This document shows, piece by piece, positions 1-11,885 of a stretch of 64,000 nucleotides of DNA. The stretch lies in contig NC_046358.1 in the NCBI RefSeq assembly GCF_004027225.2, forward strand, positions 4,182,720 through 4,246,719, read 5' to 3'. A program made the position numbers and the translations under genes. Position 1 is the stretch's first letter; every line of letters begins with the position of its first letter. This DNA is from Strigops habroptila (lineage: Eukaryota; Chordata; Aves; Psittaciformes; Psittacidae). The notes under the pieces are model-generated. The model ran no database searches. It was not told where the DNA came from and was given only the letters and a program-made list of their open reading frames with translations.

Positions 1-611
1 GCAGTGATCAGAGCAGGCTGGAAGATCTACCATTTCTCAAGGAGAAAAGCCATTCTTGCTCATCTTTTTGAGTTATAGGGGGGTCGTAACTCTGCAGACC
101 CCTGTTCATGCTCAGTAGCAGACAGCTGAGCTTCTGGAATAGGACAATATTCCTGAGTGCCTCTTGCCTCCTTCCAAGTAGATTGCTGGGGACCAGTTTG
201 CCATTTACTGGTCCTATGAATGATAAAAGAAAGAGAGAAAAGTAGTTTGGGAACTATCAAAGTGAGTAGCTGTAGCTTTTATGGAGCTAGTTTTATGGAA
301 TGTTGTTTCGAAGTGACTTTTGGCTGGTGCAAGAGTTTGCTTGACACAGAGCAAGTCAGTCTGTGGAGGGGGCTTGAGGCAATCAGATGGAAGCAACACC
401 CCACTTTCCTCTTCTCCTGGGCAAGCTCTGGTGCTCAGATGGAGCAGCTTGGTGAGAACCTCCTGAGTCATTTGAAAGGATTGCCTTCTTGCTTGTAAAT
501 ATATATATACACTGCAGGTCTATGGAGAAGGGCTGTTAACAGCAAGTCAGAAAAGAAAGCAGAAGTGTAACTGCTTGTGGAACCAGACTGCAGAAGATGA
601 GGCTGATAAAA
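1..611. other. Single-copy DNA, no gene seen
   Basis: This stretch before the first CR1 copy holds no recognisable coding exon, RNA gene or repeat apart from a short AT dinucleotide run at about 498-509. Open frames here (for example 220-498 on +) have no family resemblance and are within the length expected by chance. Confidence 0.6.
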
Positions 612-1000
612 ATGAGGCTGTTCAGCCTGGAGAAGAGAAGCTGTGTGGAGACCTCAGAGCAGCTTCCAGTATCTGAAGGGGGCTACAAGGATACTGGAGA
701 GGGACTCTTCATCAGGGACTGTAGTGATAGGACAAGGGGTGATGGGTTTAAACTGAAACAGGGGAAGTTCAGGTTAGATATAAGGAAGAAGTTCTTTACT
801 GTCAGGGTGGCAAGGCACTGGAACAGGTTGCCCAAAGAAGTGGTAAATGCTCCATCCCTGGCAGTATTTAAGGCCAGGTTGGACGGAGCCTTGGGCGACG
901 TGGTCTAGTGTGAGGAGTCCCTGCCCATGGCAGGGGGTTGGAACTAGATGATCTTCAGGTCCTTTCCAACCCAAACCGTTCTATGATTCCATGATTCCAT
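612..1000 (+). mobile_element. CR1 LINE 3' fragment, copy 1
   Basis: This is a 5'-truncated CR1 retrotransposon end of about 390 bases. It begins in the block 'ctgttcagcctggagaagag', passes through 'gtagtgataggacaagg', 'gttctttactgtcagggtgg' and 'aaggccaggttggac', and finishes with 'gggttggaactagatgatct' and two 'atgattcc' tail units. Only the 3' untranslated region is present, so the open frame at 597-908 is not a gene. The words 'ggtaaatgctccat' and 'tctagtgtgaggagtccctg' place it in the same lineage as the copies at 5,870, 17,340 and 26,436. Confidence 0.95.
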
Positions 1001-2899
1001 GCATTAAGATGTCCATTGCAGGAATTTCCTCCTTGTTATTGCACAGTAACAGGGCCCATTGCACACAGAGTTTACAATATGTAGGTAGGAAAGCATGCAG
1101 GATGTGGCAGGCACATAATATTCTTCACCTCCTCCAAACTCATAGCTGACTGTGAGACGACAAAATCATTACAAGCTGCATGTGAAAGTAAACAGAGTGG
1201 TTTTAATTGCAATGTGACTATGAGGCTGCTGGGCTAGAATTCAGTTTTAGCAAGAGATGGGCACGATCTGAAGTGAGGCAGATCTGGACTGGATTTGCTC
1301 CAAAATTAAAGGCTATTTTAATGTGGGATTTGCAGCCAGGTCATTCAGACCTAAGATGAGATGCACACACCTTCTTTTCCCCACCTCTTCTGGTAACCAA
1401 GGTCAGCAGACATGCACACGTAAATATGCCCAACTCAAAAATCCACCCAGAGCAGCAGACTGCAGAATACATTTGCCATCTCTCTGATGCCTTGCCAAGC
1501 CACGAGTGCTAACAGGGCTTCTCTGGTAACCACACTGTGAAATGTGGGAGCTTCTGCTGGAAGACCCACCACCAGAATGGTATCAGTGGTTGGGATGAAA
1601 TGCTTGGGGTCCAGTGTGCACACTTAGGGATGATGCTAGTGAGGCATAGCGAAGGGAAGCCACTCAGATGTTGGTCTGTTGTTATGACACACGGTTCAAT
1701 GTACGCCAGGCTGGATGCTGCAGGGGAGCAGGGTTCCTCTCTCCCTCTCCTTGAGATAACTGAGCTCTAATGAAGGCACAGTGGCAAAGAGCATCATTGC
1801 CTATCAAAAAAGCACTTGTAGAAAAGGCAATTTTGAGGTCATGCTTGTTCTGCAAGTTTGAAAAGTTTTGTGGGCTTTTCCATTTTTTATATCCACTTTT
1901 TCATCTTCTCATTTTCTATTCCATCCTTTCTCTCCCTTCTCTTTTTCACCTCTCTCAAATCCTTTCTACTTAGGGAAAGGCAGAAGGATGAGGTAGTTTT
2001 CAGAGCCAAAACACGGCAGAATTGACAGCCAATATGGAAAAAATACAATATCCCTCCAAGCCCATACCTTGTGATTTCTCAGTTTTGTTCAAATAAACTC
2101 CAAACCAGCAGCCTGTTATTATTAGAAGTAATCCTTAGCTTTCCAATAGGTCCTAAACTACACCATTTTCACCAAAAAGAAAAAATCCCACAACAAACCA
2201 AAAAAAAAAAAAAACCAAAAACCCTCAAGATGAAAGAGAAACCCTTTTTTAATGGAAAAAAACTCTAAAAATTTAGAAATAATGATTGGCTGCTGCTTGT
2301 ATCTGAAATCTGGACCTGGTTTTTAGCTTGGCAGCTTTAATGGAGACAGCAGAGCATACTGATTTACAACACAGGGCACGTGAGAGCACAGCGGGCAGGA
2401 TGCAACTCAGGTTTCCCAGTCCTGGTACTTAGAACTACCTGGATGATAAGGAACCTGCTAATTACTGGTGCATCTTCTACCTGCTTCATCAGACTCCGTG
2501 GACACAGACATCTCCTGTTTTCTGTGGGAGGAAGACCCAAACGACAGGAAAAGAGGATGAAACAACAGTCTTGTTCCAACAGAGGGTGCTGAGGCCAGCT
2601 CAGTGGCTGCTCCTGCATCTCTCACTGGGCTACAGTCACATCATCATAGCCTGTTCCCCTCCATGTTTGTTATTTGGCATCTCTTGGCAAAATCAACCCA
2701 TCCTGAGAAAAGCTCTTTACACTGTGTTTCTAAATTTTAGAGGTAAGATCCTTACCTCTTAAAGTAAAAGTGTTAGGTGAAAACCCCTCTTCTCTTGCTG
2801 TTTTGGTTGTTTTCTGCTATTATTTTGCAGTTTGTGCCAATACCAAGTGTTGATTGGCTTTTTTCTTTTATTTCTAATGCTTTCAATACTCAGCAGTAC
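1001..2899. other. Single-copy DNA, no gene seen
   Basis: No exon, RNA gene or interspersed repeat is recognisable. The only low-complexity feature is the A-rich tract annotated near 2.2 kb. Short open frames on both strands have no domain resemblance. Confidence 0.6.
2173..2265. repeat. A-rich low-complexity tract
   Basis: A run of 15 A residues at 2,200-2,214 sits inside about 90 bases dominated by A with scattered C and G. It is not at the 3' end of a recognisable retrotransposed sequence, so it reads as simple sequence rather than a retroposon poly-A tail. Confidence 0.75.
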
Positions 2900-2900
2900 T

Positions 2901-3222
2901 TAAAAGGGGCTTATAAGAAAGATGGGGAGAAACTTTAGCAGGTCCTGTTGAGATAGGATGAGGGGTGATGGTTTTAAACTAAAAGAGAGCAGATTCAGGC
3001 TGGGCATGAGGAAGAAATTCTTTACAATGAGGGTGGTAAAACACTGGCACAGGTTGCCCAGAGAGGTGGTGGATGTGCCATGCCTGGAGACATACAAGGC
3101 CAGGCTGGATGTGGTTCTGTGCAACCTGATCTAGTTGAAGATGTCCCTGCTCATTGCAGGGAGTTGGAACTAGATGATCTTTAAGGTCCCTTCCAACCCA
3201 AACTATTCTATGATTCCATGAT
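2901..3222 (+). mobile_element. CR1 LINE 3' fragment, copy 2
   Basis: About 320 bases of CR1 3' end. Landmarks are 'gggtgatggttttaaact', 'ctgggcatgaggaagaaatt', 'acactggcacaggttgcccagagaggtggtgg' in broken form, 'atctagttgaagatgtccc' and the tail 'ttctatgattccatgatt'. The words 'gggcatgaggaagaaattc' and 'ggtggatgtgccatgcctgg' differ from the other copies, so this belongs to a different and probably older CR1 subfamily. No coding part remains. Confidence 0.92.
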
Positions 3223-3344
3223 TAATTTTCTGTTTCCTAACGATGCTTTGGCTGGACCTATTGGAGCAGCACTTCACTGTCGTGGACATCAGCTCTTAAT
3301 ATGAGTGTGTAAGGTCATTTGGGCAGGATGCCTGCCACCTGAGA

Positions 3345-3354
3345 TATCTGTCTA

Positions 3355-3385
<31 letters not shown>
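3345..3385. repeat. (TCTA/TCTG)n microsatellite
   Basis: Ten tetranucleotide units alternate between TCTG and TCTA, ending in a pure (TCTA) block. Such tracts are usually length-polymorphic. The mixed first half suggests point mutation of an older pure array. Confidence 0.9.
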
Positions 3386-3386
<1 letters not shown>

Positions 3387-4831
3387 AGCACTGTGCCAGG
3401 TTCTGCACTGTAGCAGGTCCAAGGACCTTATTTCATCCCCTGCAGACAAAGAGTTAACTCCCTCCCAAACTCTCCTGCAAGAGGAGGATTTAGAAGGGAT
3501 TGCAGCATCATTCCTTAGGCATACCCACGTGCTCAATATTAACATAGGCAGCTCTGTGAAGATTTTTTCCTGCAACTCATCGGATGGGAAGACTATTTGG
3601 ATGAAGTAGTGGTTTGGGTATCACTTTGCAGGTCTGGAGTATAACTCAAGTGGAAAGAGATTTAGCTCCAATTACTTGATGTAATTCAGAATACAGAAGA
3701 GCCCTCTATGGCTAAGACAGTAGTTAGTTTTTGGTTAGCTTTTACTTTACTGGCAAAAGCCACAGCAAGCTGCACTCTCGTGCTTCTTTTGAGTGTATGT
3801 ATGTGTGCGTGTGAGGCCAAAACCTCAATCTGAGCATCCTGAGCATCAGAGCAGGCACTGAGATATAACTCATAGGTTTGTATTAACTCCAGTCTCTAAT
3901 GGAAGAATAAAAAAAGGAACAATAAGACAAGACCAAACTGGAAATAAATAAAACTAGTTCTGAGCTGAAGGTAACTAAAAAAACCCAGCACACGCACAAA
4001 AAACCCTAAACAACAGACCTCCATTCTCTTCAATATTTGTCTGTAAGCTCTGGCTGGGTTGTGAAGCTGAACTCCTCTCCTTGCAGTGTAACGCAGTTCT
4101 CATGCCATAGCCAGGTATTGTTTTGTTTGTGTCTCCAACACTCCTAAAGTTATTTGGATCCAGCCCTGGCTTTATCTCTGTTGAGAGCAAAAGCAACATC
4201 AAAAAAATAAGAAGTTTATTTTTAGCTTTCTTTTGTGTTTTTATTCTCCCCTTTATGATGAAGCTTTATTCTGAGTCTAAACTAAGCTGATAAAATGACA
4301 AACGGACAAAAATCTATTCATTAAAGCAGAGGAAGGGAATGGGTGACTCGTCTGACCTGGAGAGCCCCACTAGGTAAAATAGGGGATTTAGATATCTCAA
4401 AACAAGCAGGAACCTAAACTACCTCCTGAGAGCGCTCAAAGGCCAAAAAGGGAGGTCAATAAGGAATAAAATGCTGCAGAAACATTGGAAAGACACGATG
4501 CTGCCCGGCTGAATAGTGGCTATTGCTGCGAATACTTGTAAGAGGATCACTAAAGTTGAGATTTTCCAGAAAAGTAAACCTTGCTCTCCCATTTGTTTAG
4601 AACTAAGTTTAATTTCAGCCCAGTCTTTGTTCCAGGAACTCGGTTTAATGCTGCAGCTTGAAGAAATATGAAATATACTGGGGAAGATACAAGAATAGAT
4701 GCTTGTTCCAGCACAAAAACCTGCAACTCTTGATAAATAACAGAGCATGGTCCCAAGCTGTCTCCTGGATTGTCTGGACAGAAGGTATTTCCCCACAAAC
4801 CTCCAAGGTTTGTTTTCTGTTTCCCATCATC
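3386..4831. other. Single-copy DNA, no gene seen
   Basis: AT-leaning sequence without recognisable exons or repeats. An open frame on the - strand at 3,384-3,575 and another at 3,975-4,202 have no family resemblance and no convincing splice signals. Confidence 0.55.
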
Positions 4832-4900
4832 ACGACTGCAGGCTCCTTGAGGCAGGGACTGCTGTTTGTCATCCTTAGTGCCTCGATATGCCACAGTCTG
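4832..4900 (+). mobile_element. Probable ancient L2/MIR-type 3' end relic
   Basis: The sequence 'gactgcaggctccttgaggc' followed by 'agggactgctgtttgtcatcc' and 'agtgcctc' closely follows the conserved 3' end of L2/MIR-type elements (gactgtaagctccttgagggcagggact...). Such elements predate the bird-mammal split and survive in birds as short diverged relics. The match is from memory of the consensus and could not be scored here. Confidence 0.5.
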
Positions 4901-5042
4901 GTTCTGCCCTCTCCCAGGTGACCAGGGAGGTCGGTCATTGCAGTCCTGAAGTTATTTCTATTCCTCACTATGTCTCTATTGCATTATTGGTATCTATATA
5001 TATCTGAAGGAAAGAAGTGAGGGTTATAAGGATAGGTAAGGA

Positions 5043-5156
5043 GTTGCTGTCACATTAAAGCTGTCCATCTGCACCACCTCTGCCTATCCTTCACATCAAG
5101 TTGCTGTCACATTAAAGCTGTCCATCTGCACAAACTCTGCCTGTCCTTTGCATATC
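5043..5156. repeat. 57-base tandem duplication
   Basis: A unit starting 'gttgctgtcacattaaagct' occurs at 5,043 and again at 5,100, exactly 57 bases apart. The first 32 bases of the two units are identical. The rest differ at a few positions (ccacctctgcctatcc versus aaactctgcctgtcc). The two units abut, so this is a local duplication rather than two transposon insertions. Confidence 0.92.
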
Positions 5157-5869
5157 TGCACTATTTTAAGTCCCAACTTTTGGCTTCATCCTGTTCCAGG
5201 ATCCGCCCCCCTCCTTTCCCTCCTTGTTCAATCTTCAGTGAATTCACCTCAAAACCTGGGCAAATTAAAAGAACTTGAGCCAGAATCATCAATACATTTC
5301 TAAAAACAAGCCCCCAAAAAAGCAGCAGTGGAGGGTTGAGCTAAATATGTTTGACAGGCTGGGCTTTTCCTGCTGGGCTTTAAAGTCCAGCCAGTCCTGA
5401 CTATGCACAGAGATGGGGTCATGCTCTTCCCACCCTTCCAAAGTGATTTAAGCCAAAAGAAGGACGCCTGATTCTTAACCTGATGCAAACTGCAGGGAAG
5501 CGTGAGGCCGATTTTGCTGTGTCACAAGCTGATCTTTCGCAGATGCTGAAAAGCTAGGAAGTGCAATTACGGGGAAATTGCACTAAGGCAAACAAGTACA
5601 TGCCAAGTTCTGCCATTCTCCATTACCCACCTGAGCCCCTTGATTGTGGCAGACAACGTGCCATCTGTATATGCTTTGTCAGAGGGGAAAATATAATTCC
5701 AGGAGCAGTGAACTGGGGGAGCGGGAGAAGAGGGGGGAGGATGCAGGAGGAGCAGGAACCCACTGCAAAGCCGTGGTGGTGTCTGAGAGCTGTGTTAGCT
5801 CAGGAGTTGTGGTTTGATGAGACCTGCTCCAGTGTGACCCCAGATAGGGTGATCTCAGTGCTACCACAC
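5157..5869. other. Single-copy DNA with a G-rich patch
   Basis: No gene is recognisable. A G-rich stretch at about 5,714-5,756 (runs of 5, 3 and 6 G separated by purines) may form a four-stranded structure but is not near any other promoter-like signal. The open frame at 5,561-5,992 on + runs into the next CR1 copy and is not supported as a gene. Confidence 0.5.
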
Positions 5870-6008
5870 AGAATCATAGAATGGTTTGGGTTGGAAAGGA
5901 CCTTAAGATCATCCAGTTCCAACCCCCTGCCATGGGCAGGGACACCTCACACTAAACCATGTCACTCAAGGCTCTGTCCAACCTGGCCTTAAACACTGAC
6001 AGGAATGG
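5870..6008 (-). mobile_element. CR1 LINE 3' fragment, copy 3
   Basis: Read on +, it starts with the reversed tail 'gaatcatagaatggtttggg', continues through 'atccagttccaaccccctgc' and 'cacctcacactaaaccatgt', and is cut at 'ttaaacactgac'. The word 'cacctcacactaaaccatg' is the complement of the 'tctagtgtgagg' form and groups it with copies 1, 11 and 15. It is about 140 bases long and 5'-truncated. Confidence 0.93.
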
Positions 6009-6345
6009 TACTTCCCATTGTGTTTGACCATCAGGGGTACTCTGGACCTCCTTATTGTGCAGTGTGAAGCTCAGTTTTCATGAGAAAAAGCTTTCTGGGC
6101 ACTCGGATATGTTGCATACTTCCAGCTCCTGCTTGGGCCAGAAATAACTCACTGTCTTCTTTTCTCAGGATACTCTGGTGACGTTGTTTCCTAACCCAGC
6201 TGGATCCCACTATTCCTGAGGTACCAAAACAGTAAAAAGAAGAAAACAAATGAGCAAATAACACAGGAGGGCAGGGAAATGAAAGTGTTACTCATACTCA
6301 CTGAATCTCAGAGAGAGCTCGGTTCAGCTGAATCCTGGGTTAAGT

Positions 6346-6475
6346 TCATAGAATCATAGAATCATAGAATGGTTTGGGTTGGAAGGGACCCTGAAGCTCA
6401 TCCAGTTCCAACCCCCTGCCACGAGCAGGGGCACCTTCCACTAGCCCAGGTTGTTCCAAGCCCTGTCCAACCTGG
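6346..6475 (-). mobile_element. CR1 LINE 3' fragment, copy 4
   Basis: Three overlapping reversed tail units (tcatagaa repeated) are followed by 'ggtttgggttggaagggacc', 'gagcaggggcaccttccac' and 'ccctgtccaacctgg', where it is truncated after about 130 bases. It has the commoner 'accttccactag' diagnostic form. Confidence 0.93.
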
Positions 6476-7261
6476 GTAGGCTTGTCTCCTTTCAAAGAAC
6501 CTAATCCAGGTTAAAACTGACTCAGTTTTGTCAGTACATTATCACTGTGATGTTTTTCATTTATCAAAGTCTGAATATCTCTGAGGGGAAAACTGAGGAA
6601 CAGGTTTTTATCATTAGTTCCATTTTTATTGGTGGTATTTGGAGTAATGGTTGCAATAAAAACTGAAGGGAAATAATGGTGATTTGGAGAAAGCTTCCCT
6701 AAAACTGGGAGCAGGCATATTGGGTGGCCTGGCAGGAGCTGCTCATCCTACCCATTGCTGCTTTATGGCGTGGTCCATGCTGGGAGCATCTGTAAGGGAC
6801 TCAAGCATCTTCCCATACGGGGCTACCTCATGGGCCTCTGCTTTCTGCCTGCTCCCTGCTGCAGGTCGCTTGCCCATTGGGGTGAGTGAAAGCCCTATGG
6901 GCAAGGATGGCAATGAGGGCTGAAAGAACACAAGCTCTGCTCAAAACCTCACATGATTTCTCTTTAGCTTTGTTTGCTCATTTCATGTTGGCTTTTCACA
7001 AGTATTCTAGCAAAAGCCTTTGCTAGCAGGAATGTTGGCAGGATCAGCAGCATCTAGAAAATAGCCAGGGCTAAATCTAGCTGCGTTGTGAACTGCAGAG
7101 GTGCTGGGCCAGGGGAAAACAGGTAGCATAGCCATGTGTCCTCAACCATCGGGGTGGTGCATGTGGAGCAGAGGGCAGGGAGGCTCTGCCCCTCCAGTCC
7201 CTGCATAAATGTACTCATCATAGTGACGGAAAGTGAATTCTGGATCTGTGAGCACCAGAAA
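6476..7261. other. Single-copy DNA, no gene seen
   Basis: No exon, RNA or repeat is recognisable between two CR1 copies. The open frame at 6,684-6,923 on + and its mirror at 6,743-6,931 on - overlap in opposite strands, and neither resembles a known family. Confidence 0.55.
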
Positions 7262-7690
7262 TCAAGGGCTGGAGCTGCTCTGCTCTGGGAACAGGCTGAG
7301 AGAGCTGGGATGGGTCAGCCTGGGGAAGAGAAGGCTACTTAAGGGGGACCTTAGAGCAGCGCCAGTGCCTAAAGGGGCTACAAGAAACCTGGAGAGAGGC
7401 TTTGGACAAGGGCCTGTAGGGACAGGACAAGGGGAATGGCTTTAACCTGCCAGAGGGGAGACTGAAATGAGCTCTTAGGCAGAAGTTCTTCCCTGTGAGG
7501 GTGGTGAGGTGCTGGCACAGGGTGCCCAGAGAAGCTGTGGCTGCCCCATCCCTGGCAGTGTTCAAGGCCAGGTTGGACACAGGGGCTCAGAGCAACCTGT
7601 TCTAGTGGAAGGTGTCCCTGCCTGTGGCAGGGGTTGGAACTGGATGAGCTTTAAGGTCCCTCCAACCCAAACCAGTCTGGGATTCTATGA
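7262..7690 (+). mobile_element. CR1 LINE 3' fragment, copy 5 (one of the longest)
   Basis: About 430 bases. It reaches further 5' than most copies in the window, into 'ggagctgctctgctctggga' and 'aacaggctgagagagctggg', then follows the CR1 3' region through 'gaagttcttccctgtgaggg', 'gtgctggcacagggtgccc' and 'ggttggacacaggggctcag' to 'gggattctatga'. The segment 'ccagaggggagactgaaatgagctcttaggcag' is altered relative to its sisters. No open reading frame of the reverse transcriptase is reached. Confidence 0.95.
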
Positions 7691-10530
7691 AAACTGCCCC
7701 CCTTGCTACAGAAGTGCCCACTAATGTGACATACTTCACATGTGAGTGGAATTGAGGAAAGGCAAACCTTTAGAGAGAGGTGCTGGAAGGAGCTGCCATT
7801 TCCTGGCTCTGATTGCCCTGGCATAGCCCTGCAGCCATTGGAGCCGGTCTCTGAGGACCCACAGACTGGTCCATATTTCCATACAGCAACATGCCCATGG
7901 CTGAGCACAGCAAGCAAAAGAAAACAGTTTCTCTGCTCAGAGGCACAGATTTTGCTGCCTGCAACCATCCTAGGAAGCATCCCCTTTCTAGACATCTATT
8001 AAAAACCACATTGCTGCTCGTCATGCAAATCCATAGATTTTTATTTTCCAGGAGCAATCCTACCCAGTATCTGACTCTGAAGCGACTTGAGGGGAAATAG
8101 GGACCTAATGCGTCCCTTCAGGCTCCAGGCAGCCATAGGCCAAAAAAGTCAGCTAAAGAGAGCAAAACTCTCAGTCTTCATCCCAAGCTAAGTCTGGAGC
8201 TGTTCAAGCACATCTTTAGCTCCCAGCAACAGCCTTTATGAATTCATTTAGCTGATTCCTCACCCAAACACACTCCACCGGCCCAGATACATTCTTTAGG
8301 AGGCTGTCTTGAGCCTCCTGAGTACATGACATCAAAACCAATTCAACCTCTAGGTGTGATGTGCTCAGCTCTCTGCACCACTCTGGACATCTGTGGAACA
8401 GGATGGGTACTCTGAGGAGCTCATCTGCTCCAGCTCTTCGCTATACATGCAGAGGTCCCTAATTCCTCATCTGCTCTATTTCACATGCCTTTGCAGCTAT
8501 TACAAGATCCCCCTGGGGTAGGAGACAGCCAGAAAGGTTTCCTCAGGTCCCAAAGCAGTAAAAGCCCTCAGAGCATTGCCATGAGTTGCCTTCTTGCTTT
8601 TTTCTAATCTGCAACCTCTACCACCCAACCATTTTGTGCCCTGTGTATTGAGTAGAGCGGCATTAAAGGGTTTCCTCTGAGGTTGCAAACTGCTTTGTTT
8701 CCCTGATTACTGTTCCCAAAAGGAACAGCAGAGTGCAAAAGTCTCATTCCCAAACAAGGGGATTAGTGTGAGTTTTGTGTCCTGCTTTATTCTCATTTTC
8801 ATTCCCCAAGTCCTGATCAGAGCCAAAATACAGCCAGGGTTACAGAGAGGATCTCAGATGTGCTCAAGAGCCCCATCCAGCTGACAGCATGAGTGCAGTG
8901 CAGAGCACAGGGAGCCCTTCTCCATAGCCACCACCCTGAAGCACTGCTAAAACCAAAATGGTCCATTTTTTCTAAGGGTTTTCATCAGAAAAGAATTACT
9001 TGTGTGTCAAAGTCTCCCTTTTACATACATTTGGCATGGGACGCAATTGGCATGACCCTTTTAGACTTTGGATACAGCATTACCTCTCTGTGGCTCCTCT
9101 GAGTGGTGCTGCAGAGCTGCACCCAACCTCTCCTCCATCCCACAGTGGTGCTTGGGGAGCTCCTGTTTCATAGTGTCATAGAATGTTAAATTTCCTTTCA
9201 ATAATTTAGGGATTACTGGGCAAAATCAAAGCTACAAAATAAAAGCTACACTGGGAGCTGGGCAGGGTTTCTCTAGTGAGGGAAGAGCAGGAGTTTTAGA
9301 AGTTGAGGATCTTTGAGAACAACAAGAATCCTCATTTCAGGAATGAACACGGATGTATCACACGTGTGCTGGTTAGCCATTCTGGTGCTGTTTGCTCTCA
9401 TCCTACAGCATTTTAGACCTGACCTGGCAGCACTCCAGCATCCTGCACTTGAAAGACATAAATACTCTTTCTAAAGTCCATGGTTATTGCTAGGCTGTGC
9501 TCTGAGGAATGCCTCTATTGTAAGAAAGGGAAGCTGACAGCGTGTGGCTTTGAGTGTAGCTGGAGCACACACAGCCCGGTGTGCCTGTGCTTGCCCAGGC
9601 AGACCAGAGCGTGGCATTGCGAGCTGTGATCCAGCCTCAGTTGTGCCAGGAGACACATGGATTGCTCCTGTGGACAGGAGATGAACATCACATGCCCTGC
9701 TCACTGCTTCTCTCTTCATGGTCCATCAAAGGCTGGACAAGCATAGGCAATAGGACCATGTTTAGGTGGTTTGAGCATGTTTAAGTGTGTTTTAGGTAAA
9801 GAACTGCCTGTGATCAAGCACAAAAGGGCTTGTTGAGCTTATTTGCATGCAGCCCATAAATGTAGAAGATGAACTTCCACCACCAAAGGTATTTTTGCCT
9901 GAAACCTAACACTGAGTGGAAGGGAAGATAAAAACCTGAGCATATGTGTCACTTCCTCTAGTCTAAAAACTGCACTGGCAGCCTTACAATTGGCAAGAGA
10001 CAGCAATGGATGCAACTGGTGTTTTGCATTCCTATAAATTTAGTATAATTGGTCTAATTCAGGAGTTTACAAGCAGTTCCCTTGTTTGCATCAAATCTTG
10101 ATATAGCACCTCATGCTTCTTTCCATTTCTGATTGCACTCCTTCAGGGCATGGACTATCTTCCTTCTCTCTCACTCTGCTCTAATCATCCTGAAGTCATT
10201 CACCTGGCAAGCTAGCATGAGGAGAATGTTTCCTGTCTTTATAGCTGCTTTTCTTGCAAGCTCGTACGTAGAAAGAATGAAGAGATCTGGCCAAGGAAGT
10301 GAGCAGTGTACCCTCCATAGAGCACCAGTAAATGCATCATGAACCACTGGCAGCATCAGTCCAGAAACTAGTCCTGGCCATTAGGATTATAAGGTAAAAG
10401 ACATTTTGCCATTGATTCTAGATTCAAACAGAGAGAAGTAAGGTGCTGTACATACCCTTGTCACTTTCATGGATGACATCTGATGGTCATAATTTCCAAA
10501 CTCATTGGATATGCTTCCTTTCAAACAGAA
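7691..10530. other. Single-copy DNA, no gene seen
   Basis: About 2.8 kb without a recognisable exon, RNA gene or CR1 copy. Open frames are short and overlap each other on both strands at 7,651-8,100 and 9,471-9,784. A possible octamer pair at about 9,168-9,185 resembles a CR1 tail but has no CR1 body. Confidence 0.55.
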
Positions 10531-10873
10531 GCAGCCTTCCAGTGTCTGAAGGGGGTCTACAGGGATGTTGGAGAGGGACTCTTCATCAAGGACTGTAGTG
10601 ATAGGACAAGGGGTGATGGGTTTAAACTGAAAAAGGGGAAGTTCAGGTTAGATACAAGGCAGAAGTTCTTCCCTGTGAGGGTGCTGAGGCGCTGGCACAG
10701 GGTGCCCAGAGAAGCTGTGGCTGCCCCATCCCTGGCAGTGCTCAAGGCCAGGTTGGACACAGGGGCTTGGAGCAACCTGCTCTAGTGGAAGGTGTCCCTG
10801 CCCATGACAGGGGGTTGGAACTGGATGATCTTTAAGGTCCCTTCCAACACAAACCATTCTATTATTCTATGAT
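10531..10873 (+). mobile_element. CR1 LINE 3' fragment, copy 6
   Basis: About 340 bases from 'gcagccttccagtgtctgaa' through 'tcatcaaggactgtagtgat', 'aaaaaggggaagttcaggtt', 'gagggtgctgaggcgctggc', 'ggttggacacaggggcttgg' and 'gatctttaaggtcccttcca' to the degenerate tail 'ttctattattctatgat'. It shares 'tcatca(a/g)ggactgtagtgata' with copy 1 upstream but has the 'tagtggaaggtgtccctg' form downstream, so it looks like an intermediate between two lineages. Confidence 0.95.
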
Positions 10874-11885
10874 AGACCTCTGTGATACAGGCTCCCAGGC
10901 TACCGTAAGCATAACCCACCATGCTCTAGGAGCCATTAATGTGTGGGGCTATGTCCTGTGACTGACAGTGGTGCCGTGCTGACAGGAGGGCTGCTGGGGA
11001 GTCCAAATTGCAGAAGCAGGAGGAAGAAAACCAGCATGGGATGCTGGGACCAACCCGACTGCATTGTCCTGGATCCCGTGTTGCTCCCAGCCCAGGCCAG
11101 CTGCCATCTTCGTGGAACAATGGGAGCCCTGAGGACAATGTCATCTCCTGCCTGGAAGCTGCTCCTGGAGATCTGCCCCTTTGGCACCATCAGGGCTGTT
11201 GTGGTTTCCAGACAAATGGACGTTTTCATATGGGGCTTGTGAAAGTTTGGTCATTCCTGGCCAGATGGCCATTGAGATTATCCCACTTACTTATCTCCCT
11301 CTCTCTGGAATGAACATGTATTCTGGTTATATCTTCTCTCAAGACATGCACAGCTTTCTGGTTTGTTTTGAGTTTTGTTGGGATTTTTTGGGAAAATTTC
11401 TAAAAATAGATTCGAATTCTTCACATAATAGGGGGTTCTGAAGAGCTCCTGTTGCGCAGAGCACAATCCCCTTCTTCACTCTTCATCCCATGAGCATCTC
11501 ATTGACTGTGTTGAGAAATCAAGTCCAGATTGCCTGATCTCACCCTGTTCAGGTCTGAAGCCACACTAGGCTTTTGCTAAGTGCACTTGAAAGATCCATT
11601 TCCAGCCGCCTTCAGGACTGGCACTGTGTCACACTGCATCAGCTTGAAACGTGTGTGGTGATGGGTACTTGATGGTACTAACAAAGTCTTCTGCCAAACT
11701 ATCTGTGGACATAATGCTTGTTATTCTCTAGTTCTAACAAAGCAAGCAGAAAATATTCCCTTTCCTTTCTTTCCAACACTGCTAGAGGCTTCAGAGATAA
11801 GTTTCTGCTGTCTTCACTCTTCCTCAGAAGAGGTCGGAGGTATGGAGGACATGCTGTGTATGGTAAACTGGAGGCAGGAATGGTT
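10874..11885. other. Single-copy DNA, no gene seen
   Basis: Open frames at 10,926-11,441 overlap on opposite strands and in several phases. None resembles a known protein and no convincing splice pair brackets them. Confidence 0.5.

Noticed and set aside
498..509. (AT)n run considered as a TATA box
   Set aside because: No initiator, CpG enrichment or donor site nearby.
597..908. 103-codon open frame on +, and similar frames at 10,483-10,785, 17,250-17,531 and 49,047-49,325
   Set aside because: They lie over CR1 3' untranslated sequence and recur as near-copies because the repeat recurs. They are not genes.
5561..5992. 143-codon frame on +
   Set aside because: Its last third is reversed CR1 sequence and the rest has no family resemblance.
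9166..9186. Tail-like tcatagtgtcatagaatg resembling the end of CR1
   Set aside because: No CR1 body follows on the expected side; about 18 bases is too short to support.
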